From the NCBI GenBank assembly GCA_903875215.1, contig CAIQVH010000031.1:434001-498000 (forward strand): a stretch of DNA of 64,000 bases, in the 5' to 3' direction. A program made the translations under genes and the position numbers. The notes beneath the pieces are model-generated. The model made no database searches. It was not told where the DNA came from and worked only from the letters and a program-made list of their open reading frames with translations. This DNA comes from an uncultured Anaerolineae bacterium (GTDB taxonomy: Bacteria; Chloroflexota; Anaerolineae; Anaerolineales; Villigracilaceae). Positions 1 through 7,178 of the stretch are shown here, piece after piece (position 1 is the first letter of the stretch; every line of letters starts with the position of its first letter).

Positions 1-477
1 AAAATGTCTGCGCCGAAATATCAGGAATTTAACGCCAGCGCCATCCCTGAGGTGGAACGCAATGGTGTGAAAGTGCGCGTGGTAGCGGGTGAATTCTTCG
101 GGGTACGCGGACCAGTGACAGAAATCGCTGCCGAACCGTTGTATGCCGAGGTGTTGATCCAGCCGGGGGTGGAGTTCTGCCAGGCCGTGCCACAAGACCA
201 CACCGTAGTGGCGTATGTGTTCGAGGGCCGCGGACTTTTCGCAAACAGTGGAACCGATTCGGCGGTGGGCGTGGAAGCAGTTTCAATGGTAGATTTCGGC
301 CCGGGGGACGAGATCCGCATCCAGGCAGGGTCTGATCAGCCCCTGCGCATGATGTTAATGGCCGGCGCGCCGTTCAACGAACCGATTGTCCCTTATGGGC
401 CGTTTGTGATGAACACGGTGGAGGAAATTCAGCAGGCGCTGGTGGAGTTGCGAAATGGTACTTTTGTGCGTGACTAA
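1..477 (+). CDS. Pirin-like cupin protein, C-terminal part (5' end outside window)
   Basis: The frame is open from the first base. The Met at base 4 lies inside the motif K-M-x-x-P-K-Y-Q that joins the two cupin domains of pirins, so it is not a start. The 158 visible residues hold an IPEV segment, the glycine-rich GVRGPV stretch and the second cupin barrel with PYGPFVMNT near the end. Pirins are about 280 to 300 residues, so roughly half is missing. Family members include quercetinase-like enzymes and redox-sensing regulators; nothing here separates these. The metal-binding N-terminal cupin is outside the window. The family call is fairly firm and the function open. Confidence 0.75.
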   Translation, partial: KMSAPKYQEFNASAIPEVERNGVKVRVVAGEFFGVRGPVTEIAAEPLYAEVLIQPGVEFCQAVPQDHTVVAYVFEGRGLFANSGTDSAVGVEAVSMVDFGPGDEIRIQAGSDQPLRMMLMAGAPFNEPIVPYGPFVMNTVEEIQQALVELRNGTFVRD

Positions 478-575
478 GCACAGATGATTTCACCGGCGCT
501 GCCCGCCCGGCAAACCAGAGAAGGTGAATTATGGTATGATAATCGCAGAGATTACATACATTAAGGAAGATACTC

Positions 576-1673
576 ATGGTAGACATTAATACTCCAGATG
601 GTCATTTACGCTCTGAGTTTGAAGAAAAACAGGCTCTGTTTACCGCACAGCCGGCCATTGTGCAACGTTTTCTCGAAGCGCAGGCACGCATCCTGGCCAC
701 GGCACTGATTGAACATCAGCACCTGGTGAAATTTTCCCTGCCCGACCGGATTGTTGCTGAACTGCCGCAGATTGACCAGCCTGCACCGATCACGGTGGCT
801 GCCACCTTGCGGGAACAAACCGTGGGCGGAATTCGTAACCGGTTGACTCATAAGGATATCCACGAAGAACTACGTCACCGCTTAAACGAGCTGGAGCAAT
901 CTCCCGATCATTCGATTTCCACCAGCGCCGGGCTGCTGCGCTTTGCCGCTGCTCAGCACCTGGTCTATAACATGTTGCCATCCGGCCGCTCAGTGGAATA
1001 CCGGGCAGACGAAGGCGAGGATACACCCAGCATCCCAGTGGCAGATTTGGAGCCGGAATCTGCCATCACTCAGGCCAGCGATGCCATCGCGGAGGAAGAT
1101 AAAGGCGAGGCAGGCCGCGGCAACTTGCAGGTACCGTTCGTCCCCGCGGCGCGGCGTTTTTATCTGCCACAATGGGTGGCTTTTGATGAAAACGACAAGC
1201 TCTTGATCGGCAGCATGCGCGAGGCCGAGGCGCATGTGACCTCCATGCAGCGCTACATCAATATTTTGCATGCGGCCTCTTCGATCGCGCCGTACATCAC
1301 TGCGGACGAGGAATATCAGAAAAAACGCTACGGCATGCTTGGGCAGCTGATCAACCAGGGCCGGGCGCTGGCGCGCGCCAAGGCGCAGGAAATCATCCAG
1401 ACCATCCGCGAAAGGTCGGCAGCGGGCAGTCTGAACCGCGGTTTGAGCCTGAGCCTGCCCTACTTTGATGACCAGTACCTGCGCATGGAGTTTGCCAATT
1501 TTGAAGTCATCCCCGCCGGACGCATTATGTTTGTGCCAGCCTTTGTCGTTCGGGCAGCCCGCGAGGAAGCCGCCAAGCGCATCCAGGATACGCGGTTCAA
1601 CAGCTCCACGCGCAAACACCTGATCGGGATCTTGAAAACGCTCGAAAAAGCCTTCGAAAACCCCGTAAAATGA
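576..1673 (+). CDS. Hypothetical protein, 365 residues, unrecognised
   Basis: I do not recognise this family. The start ATG follows an AAGGAAG ribosome-binding site eight bases upstream. The protein has no signal peptide and no evident membrane segment, so it is probably cytoplasmic. Residues 1 to 130 are mostly helical and charged. Residues about 150 to 185 form a low-complexity acidic linker rich in Ala, Glu and Ser. The C-terminal half (195 to 365) has long predicted helices, a Phe/Tyr-rich segment around 290 to 315 and a basic C-terminus. It stands alone: a hairpin with a T run follows before the ATPase gene. There is no basis for a function. Confidence 0.7.
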   Translation: MVDINTPDGHLRSEFEEKQALFTAQPAIVQRFLEAQARILATALIEHQHLVKFSLPDRIVAELPQIDQPAPITVAATLREQTVGGIRNRLTHKDIHEELRHRLNELEQSPDHSISTSAGLLRFAAAQHLVYNMLPSGRSVEYRADEGEDTPSIPVADLEPESAITQASDAIAEEDKGEAGRGNLQVPFVPAARRFYLPQWVAFDENDKLLIGSMREAEAHVTSMQRYINILHAASSIAPYITADEEYQKKRYGMLGQLINQGRALARAKAQEIIQTIRERSAAGSLNRGLSLSLPYFDDQYLRMEFANFEVIPAGRIMFVPAFVVRAAREEAAKRIQDTRFNSSTRKHLIGILKTLEKAFENPVK

Positions 1674-1762
1674 ACTGATTCCACAAGGCGGGCGCCAAGC
1701 CCTCATTGTACAACCCACTCCTGGCGCGCATTCCGCATCCCGGCATTTGTTTCGCCTTGATT

Positions 1763-1803
1763 AAGCAGGTTGTAGTGGCCCAAACCCGCAGCCTGCTTTT
1801 GAT
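1763..1803 (+). terminator. Rho-independent terminator or leader hairpin ending 5 bases before the next ATG
   Basis: AAGCAGG pairs with CCTGCTT across a 24-base loop and is followed by TTGATTT. It fits a terminator for the gene ending at 1673, but it almost touches the ATPase start codon, which lacks a visible Shine-Dalgarno sequence, so a leader role is also possible. Confidence 0.5.
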
Positions 1804-1808
1804 TTATT

Positions 1809-4604
1809 ATGAGTTCGAAACCAATTTACAGTCTCCGCATCACGGAAGTCTACCAGTCGCTTGAAACCAGCGCCGAGGGCCTGACAACGGTCGAGGCTGG
1901 CTTGCGGCGTTCGCTGTATGGTGACAACCTGCTGAACGAACCGCAACACCTGACACTTTTCGAAAAAATCACCCCTCACATCATCCACCTGCAGGCTGGC
2001 ATACTGCTCCTGGCGGCACTGCTGGCCTTTCTCGGCCGGGATGCCATCCTGGGGCTGGTCATTCTGGCGCTGATCATCTTTAACGGGATTTTCTCCTACT
2101 GGCGCGAATTCCGCGCCGAACAGGCCGTGGAAAAACTGAAGGAAATCCTACCTTCCTTTGCCCACATTTTACGTGACGGCCAGGATGTCCACATTCCCGC
2201 CCGGGAAGTTGTCCCCGGTGACGTGCTGATCCTGGCCGAAGGCGACAACATCCCCGCCGACGCGCGCGTGGTGGAAGAATACGGCCTGCGCACCAACAAC
2301 GCCACCCTGACCGGTGAATCCATCCCGGCCCGAAAAACCTCGGACAGTTCGCACCAACAGGGCATCAGCGAACTGGAACAACCCAACCTGATATTCGCTG
2401 GCACCTCGGTCGCCGCCGGCACCGGGCGCGCTGTGGTTTACGCCACCGGCATGTTGACCCAATTTGGCCGCATCGCGCATCTGACCCAGACCATCGAAGA
2501 AGGCCCCAGCCCATTACAAAAGGAGCTGCGCCAGGTCACAAAATTGATTACCCTGGCCGCCCTTGGTATCGGTCTGCTCGTGCTGCTGGTCGGGTTCACC
2601 ACTGTACTCGGCCTCGAACGACGGGATTTCCTTTTCTTCACCCTAGGCATCATCGTGGCAGTGATTCCCGAAGGGTTGCCTGCTACCCTGACGCTCTCAC
2701 TGGCCACCGCCGTACAACGCCTGGCACAGAAAGGCGTGCTGGCCAAAAAATTGAACATTGTGGAAACCCTCGGCACCGTCTCAGTCATCTGCACCGACAA
2801 AAGCGGCACCCTGACCCAAAACCAGATGACTGTGCGCGAAATCTGGACCTCGCAACAACGGATCAAGGTTTCCGGCGTTGGCTACGAACCAAAAGGTAAT
2901 TTTAACCCTCCAGCCCAGGGCCAACCCTGGGAGGAAACCCTGCTTGCCCTCCTCGAAGCCGCCGACTGTTGCAACAATGCCCGGCTCAATCCACCCACAC
3001 CCGAGCATCCCGTCTGGTCCAGCCTGGGAGACCAGACCGAAGCGGCCATGAAAGTCGCCGCACTAAAAGCCAACCTGAACGAACAAACCCTCAGCCTGCT
3101 TTATCCGCGCGTCCACGAAATCCCCTTCGACGCCCGCCGCAAAAGGATGACAACCATTCACCGCGGCAGCCACGATGAAGTCGCTTTTGTAAAAGGCGCG
3201 CCGCGCGAAGTTCTTCAACTGTGCACCCACGTTGAAATCAACAATCAAGAAATTCCCCTTGAAAACAGCCTGCGCGCCGAAATCATGGGCGCCAACGACG
3301 AGTATGCGCGCAATGCCCTGCGTGTTCTGGCTGTTGCCCGCCGCAACCTGCCCAAGAAATTCGGCACCTATACCGCCGAAAACATCGAACGCGAGCTGAC
3401 CTTTCTCGGCCTGATTGCCATGATGGACCCGCCGCGCCCCGAGGTGGAAGCCGCCATCAAAATCTGCCGCCAGGCCGGCATTCGCATCGTCATGATCACC
3501 GGCGACTATGGCCTGACCGCCGAATCGTTCGCCCGGCGCGTTAATATGCTCGTCACACCCAATCCGCGCATCATCACCGGCGCAGAATTGGACGAGATGA
3601 GCGAAATTGAGCTCCAACGAGTACTCGAGAACGAAGCCCTCTTCGCACGCATGGCCCCGGAGCACAAAATGCGCCTGGTAGCCGCCTTCCAAAACCGCAA
3701 CGAAGTAGTCGCCGTGACAGGAGATGGCGTCAACGACGCTCCAGCCCTGCGCAAGGCCGATGTCGGCGTTGCGATGGGCATCGTCGGTACCGATGTAGCC
3801 AAAGAGGCCGCCGACATCATCCTGACCAACGACAACTTTGGCGCTATCGTCGCAGCCATTGAAGAAGGCCGCGCCATATACGACAATGTGCGCAAATTCG
3901 TCACTTATATTTTTTCCAGTAACGTGCCCGAAGTCATGCCCTTTTTGGTCAGCGCCAGCTTCACCAACATTCCACTGGCGTTGAACGCCCACCAGATCCT
4001 GGCTATTGACCTCGGTACCGACCTGGTCCCCGCCCTGGCGCTTGGCATGGAAAAACCCGAGCCAGACGTGATGAAACATCCGCCCCGAAAACGCGGCATT
4101 CCACTGATCGACAACAACCTGCTGCTGCGCTCCTTCTTCTGGCTTGGAATGATCGAAGCCGCGCTGTGTTACCTCGGCTTTTTCTCTGTTTATCTTTTTT
4201 CTGGAAACACAGCCCGATTGGGTCTGGCCTGGTTGACAAACCTACCCTTCCCGGCTTTTTTTGCCTTCTCGATTGCTCCGGAATATGTAGATTTGATGGC
4301 CGCCACTGTCTTCCATGCCGGGGTGATCATGGCCCAGGTTGGAAATGCCTTCGCCTGCCGCTCCAGCAAAACCCGGAATACCCGCCTGGGCTGGAGCAGC
4401 AACCGCCTCTTGATCTACGGTGCGCTCTTCGAAATTTCCAGCATCGCAACGATCATCTATCAACCCGGTTTGGCCAACTATTTTAACCACATCAGCCTGC
4501 CCATCCGTTATTGGATCGGCCTGTTGTTTTTCCCGATCATCTTATACGGGCTGGAATGGATCCGTAAACAATTCGTGCGCATGACCGAAGCGAGTTCTGA
4601 GTAA
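1809..4604 (+). CDS. P-type cation ATPase resembling Na+/K+-ATPase alpha subunits (P2C-like)
   Basis: A 931-residue P2-type ATPase that should pump cations across the membrane by forming an aspartyl phosphate. It has an N-terminal cation-ATPase domain (residues 1-60), the actuator domain with TGES, the phosphorylation site at Asp330, the hinge TGDGVNDAP and about ten membrane segments. The phosphorylation motif reads DKSGTLT, with Ser for the usual Thr. M4 has PEGLPATLTL (Glu288), M5 has SSNVPEVMPF (Ser704, Asn705, Glu708) and M6 has IDLGTDLVPA (Asp734, Asp738). The SN-PE-PFL and DLGTD signatures are those of Na+/K+- and H+/K+-ATPases; Ca2+ pumps usually have NLVTD in M6. Two RCK proteins follow, consistent with K+/Na+ homeostasis. 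No beta subunit is visible. Ca2+ transport is not excluded. Confidence 0.85.
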   Translation: MSSKPIYSLRITEVYQSLETSAEGLTTVEAGLRRSLYGDNLLNEPQHLTLFEKITPHIIHLQAGILLLAALLAFLGRDAILGLVILALIIFNGIFSYWREFRAEQAVEKLKEILPSFAHILRDGQDVHIPAREVVPGDVLILAEGDNIPADARVVEEYGLRTNNATLTGESIPARKTSDSSHQQGISELEQPNLIFAGTSVAAGTGRAVVYATGMLTQFGRIAHLTQTIEEGPSPLQKELRQVTKLITLAALGIGLLVLLVGFTTVLGLERRDFLFFTLGIIVAVIPEGLPATLTLSLATAVQRLAQKGVLAKKLNIVETLGTVSVICTDKSGTLTQNQMTVREIWTSQQRIKVSGVGYEPKGNFNPPAQGQPWEETLLALLEAADCCNNARLNPPTPEHPVWSSLGDQTEAAMKVAALKANLNEQTLSLLYPRVHEIPFDARRKRMTTIHRGSHDEVAFVKGAPREVLQLCTHVEINNQEIPLENSLRAEIMGANDEYARNALRVLAVARRNLPKKFGTYTAENIERELTFLGLIAMMDPPRPEVEAAIKICRQAGIRIVMITGDYGLTAESFARRVNMLVTPNPRIITGAELDEMSEIELQRVLENEALFARMAPEHKMRLVAAFQNRNEVVAVTGDGVNDAPALRKADVGVAMGIVGTDVAKEAADIILTNDNFGAIVAAIEEGRAIYDNVRKFVTYIFSSNVPEVMPFLVSASFTNIPLALNAHQILAIDLGTDLVPALALGMEKPEPDVMKHPPRKRGIPLIDNNLLLRSFFWLGMIEAALCYLGFFSVYLFSGNTARLGLAWLTNLPFPAFFAFSIAPEYVDLMAATVFHAGVIMAQVGNAFACRSSKTRNTRLGWSSNRLLIYGALFEISSIATIIYQPGLANYFNHISLPIRYWIGLLFFPIILYGLEWIRKQFVRMTEASSE

Positions 4605-4635
4605 GAATACCTCATCCATTTATAAAGGAGGCACT

Positions 4636-5295
4636 ATGAAGGTAATTGTCATGGGCTGCGGCAGGGTGGGCTCACAACTGAGCAACCTACTCGCCAGCCG
4701 CGGCCACAAAGTGACGGTGATAGACCATCGCGACGCGGATGCCCTGACCCGTCTGGGCCCCGGCTTCAAAGGTCAGGTCATCAACGGGCTCGGTTTTGAC
4801 CAGCAAATCCTGCTCGAAGCCGGCATCAAAACCGCAGACGCATTTGTTGCCGCCAGTTCATCGGATAACGCCAATATCGTAGGAGCCCGGATCGCGCGAA
4901 ACATCTTCCACGTCCCGCGCGTGGTCGCTCGAATGTACGATCCCCGCCGGGCAGAAATTTACCAGCGCCTCGGCCTGATGACCATTTCCAGCACAGATTT
5001 GGGCGTCCGGCAAATCTATGAAATGGTCACCCACTCCGATTTCGACGTGCTTCACAAATTTGGGCGTGGTGATGTATCGATGATCGCCATCGATGCCCCC
5101 TACACCCTGAATGGCCACACCGTACGCGAGCTGAACATCCCCGGAGAAGTGACCGTCATTACCATCACCCGCAACGACCAGGCCTTCATCCCTTCCAGTG
5201 GAACGGAATTTCAGGAAGGCGACATCATACACATGGCAGTACTGGCCACTGCCATGACCCGCCTCGAACAATTATTGGGTTTGGAACGGAGGTAA
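4636..5295 (+). CDS. TrkA/KtrA-type RCK potassium-uptake regulator (first copy)
   Basis: A 219-residue cytosolic protein made of one RCK_N Rossmann domain (GCGRVGSQLSNLLASRG at 7-23, with an acidic residue after the second strand) and one RCK_C domain from about residue 135. Such proteins form rings that gate Trk/Ktr K+ channels in response to nucleotides. It starts after a strong AAAGGAGG site. The gap to the preceding ATPase is 31 bases, and the next gene begins five bases after its stop, so the three are probably one operon. No TrkH/KtrB membrane subunit is present in the window. Confidence 0.88.
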   Translation: MKVIVMGCGRVGSQLSNLLASRGHKVTVIDHRDADALTRLGPGFKGQVINGLGFDQQILLEAGIKTADAFVAASSSDNANIVGARIARNIFHVPRVVARMYDPRRAEIYQRLGLMTISSTDLGVRQIYEMVTHSDFDVLHKFGRGDVSMIAIDAPYTLNGHTVRELNIPGEVTVITITRNDQAFIPSSGTEFQEGDIIHMAVLATAMTRLEQLLGLERR

Positions 5296-5299
5296 CAGC

Positions 5300-5983
5300 A
5301 TGCATGTCATCATCGTTGGCGGAGGCAATACCGGGTCTTACCTGGCCAAAATCCTGCTCGAAGAACATCACAGCGTTCATGTCATCGAAGAACGCCCGGC
5401 CCTGCTGGACAAGCTGGCCCATGAATTGCCGCCTGAGGCCATCATCTCCGGGGACGGCAGCGCTCCGGCCATCCTTGAAAGAGCCAATATCCAAAAAGCC
5501 AATGTGCTGGCCGCTGTCACAGGCAGCGACGAGACCAATCTGGTCATCACCTCGCTGGCGCGCTTCGAATTTAGCGTCCCCCGTATCATTGCGCGTGTCA
5601 ATAACCCCAAGAACGCCTGGCTGTTCACCACCGAAATGGGCGTGGACGTGGCTCTTAACCAGGCCGATATCCTCGCCCACCTCGTCGCGGAAGAAATGTC
5701 CCTGGGCGATATGATGACCCTGCTCAAACTCAAACGCGGGGAATATTCTCTCGTTGAAGAAAAAGTGCATCCCCAATCGACGGCAGTGAACAAACCGGTC
5801 AAAGACCTTGCCCTACCCGAGGAATGCACCATCGCAGCAGTCATCCGCAACCACCAGCTCATCATTCCGCGTGGAAATATCCAGTTGGAAGCCTATGATG
5901 AAGTGCTGGCCCTGGTGCATGGCAAACATCTGGCCGAATTTGCAGCACTGCTCGCCCCACCCTACCCGGTTGAACGAAAATAA
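5300..5983 (+). CDS. TrkA/KtrA-type RCK potassium-uptake regulator (second copy)
   Basis: A 227-residue RCK protein with the N-terminal nucleotide-binding loop GGGNTGSYLAKIL and a C-terminal RCK_C domain. It is a diverged paralogue of the preceding gene, starting after GGAGGTAA with only four intervening bases. Proteobacterial TrkA fuses two RCK_N/RCK_C units in one chain; here the two halves are separate genes, so they may form a hetero-oligomeric ring. A strong perfect hairpin follows, which probably ends the operon that starts with the ATPase. Confidence 0.88.
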   Translation: MHVIIVGGGNTGSYLAKILLEEHHSVHVIEERPALLDKLAHELPPEAIISGDGSAPAILERANIQKANVLAAVTGSDETNLVITSLARFEFSVPRIIARVNNPKNAWLFTTEMGVDVALNQADILAHLVAEEMSLGDMMTLLKLKRGEYSLVEEKVHPQSTAVNKPVKDLALPEECTIAAVIRNHQLIIPRGNIQLEAYDEVLALVHGKHLAEFAALLAPPYPVERK

Positions 5984-5989
5984 CCCCAC

Positions 5990-6028
5990 AGCCGGGGCAG
6001 GTTTCTCCTCTGGAAACCTGCCCCGGCT
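5990..6028 (+). terminator. Strong hairpin terminator after the ion-transport operon
   Basis: Perfect 16 to 17 bp stem (AGCCGGGGCAGGTTTC and its complement) with a short loop, followed by a modest T-rich stretch. It lies seven bases after the stop codon. Confidence 0.75.
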
Positions 6029-6034
6029 ATTTGG

Positions 6035-6062
6035 TTGACTCGCAAACGAACTCTGCTATAAT
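6035..6062 (+). promoter_or_regulatory. Sigma-70 type promoter of the beta-glucan operon
   Basis: TTGACT (6035-6040), a 16-base spacer and TATAAT (6057-6062). The first operator copy starts at the last base of the -10 element, where a bound repressor would block RNA polymerase. Confidence 0.75.
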
Positions 6063-6075
6063 GAGAGCGCTCCCA
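6062..6075. promoter_or_regulatory. LacI-family operator O1 (CelR-like)
   Basis: TGAGAGCGCTCCCA, with the perfect core GAGCGCTC. It is close to TGGGAGCGCTCCCA, the site known for the actinobacterial cellobiose regulator CelR. It overlaps the -10 box and likely transcription start. Confidence 0.75.
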
Positions 6076-6117
6076 GCAATCCCTGCCGTTCACAACGGCG
6101 TTTTTTTCTCATCTGAA

Positions 6118-6131
6118 TGAGAGCGCTCCCA
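6118..6131. promoter_or_regulatory. LacI-family operator O2, identical copy of O1
   Basis: The same 14 bases as O1, 56 bp downstream, immediately before the regulator start codon. Two identical sites at this spacing would allow cooperative binding or looping by a LacI-type tetramer or dimer pair. Confidence 0.75.
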
Positions 6132-6137
6132 ATACTC

Positions 6138-7151
6138 ATGTCTCTAACCCTGGAAGATATCGCCCAACTGAGCAGCGTTTCCCGTTCCACCGTCTCACGT
6201 GTCATCAACGGTGACGCAAATGTGCGCGAGGAGACCCGCCGCCGCGTGCTGGAGGTCATTCAGCGCAATAATTACCAGCCCAACCTGGCCGCCCGCCAAC
6301 TGGCAGCCGGCCATACCAAGGTCATCGGTCTGGTTATCCCGGCTGGCGTGGGCACAATCTTCAGCGACCCGTATTTCGCGCAATTCACCCAGGGCCTTTC
6401 AGACGCTTGCAGCGAAAAAGAATACTCCATCATGCTCTGGCTGGCTTCGCCGGAATATGAGCGGCGCATGATCCGGCGCATCCTGGGAAGCAGCCTGGTG
6501 GATGGCATCGTGGTGCTTTCTACCCTGGTGGATGATCCGCTGGTCAGCGCCTTACACGAAAGCCAGATGCCCTTCATCCTGATTGGAAGCCACCCCAGCC
6601 TGGAGGTCAATTCGGTCGACGTTGATAACATCGAAGGTGCGCGCCTGGCCACCCGACACCTGCTCAGCACCTCCCCGTCAAAAATCGCCACCATCACCGG
6701 GCCACAAAATATGATGGTCGGAAGGGAGCGCTACCAGGGCTTTGCACAAGCTGTGACCGAAAACGGCAGAAAACTGGAAGATACGCTGGCCGTGGAAGGT
6801 GATTTCACCGAAATGGGCGGTTACACCGCCATGAAATCATTGCTGGCCGCTCAACCACAGGCTGTCTTTGCCGCCAGCGATTTGATGGCTACCGGAGCTA
6901 TGCGCGCCATCCGCGAAGCCGGGCTACGCATCCCCGCCGATATTGCCATTGCCGGGCATGACGACATGCCCATCGCCAGCCAGACCAACCCGGCTCTGAC
7001 AACCGTCCGCCAGCCGCTTGGGCAAATGGGGCTGCTGACGATTGAAACCCTGATCGAGCTGATCCATCACCCCGGGCAGCCCACCCGCCGGATCGTCTTG
7101 AAACCCGAATTAATTATCCGCGCCTCATGCGGAAGTTCACCTGCCAATTGA
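6138..7151 (+). CDS. LacI-family transcriptional regulator, probably of beta-glucoside use
   Basis: A 337-residue LacI/GalR regulator. The ATG at 6138 is chosen because [23 protein letters not shown], the helix-turn-helix and hinge region, begins right after it; the ATG at 6117 would place extra residues over operator O2. Residues 60 to 337 form the periplasmic-binding-protein-like effector domain, ending with the usual [19 protein letters not shown] stretch. It is the first gene of a cluster with GH3, GH94 and GH3 genes and two CelR-like operators lie just upstream, so autoregulation and induction by cellobiose or a similar disaccharide is inferred. The effector itself cannot be read from sequence. 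Confidence 0.88.
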   Translation: MSLTLEDIAQLSSVSRSTVSRVINGDANVREETRRRVLEVIQRNNYQPNLAARQLAAGHTKVIGLVIPAGVGTIFSDPYFAQFTQGLSDACSEKEYSIMLWLASPEYERRMIRRILGSSLVDGIVVLSTLVDDPLVSALHESQMPFILIGSHPSLEVNSVDVDNIEGARLATRHLLSTSPSKIATITGPQNMMVGRERYQGFAQAVTENGRKLEDTLAVEGDFTEMGGYTAMKSLLAAQPQAVFAASDLMATGAMRAIREAGLRIPADIAIAGHDDMPIASQTNPALTTVRQPLGQMGLLTIETLIELIHHPGQPTRRIVLKPELIIRASCGSSPAN

Positions 7152-7178
7152 ACCATCCAATTCCCCAAGGAGTTTCCC

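Noticed and set aside
4-6. ATG at base 4 as the true start of the pirin-like gene
   Set aside because: The Met is the internal residue of a motif joining the two pirin domains, and the frame is open to the window edge.
3063-4079. Minus-strand frame (338 residues) over the P-type ATPase
   Set aside because: Antisense shadow in GC-rich sequence; no recognisable domain.
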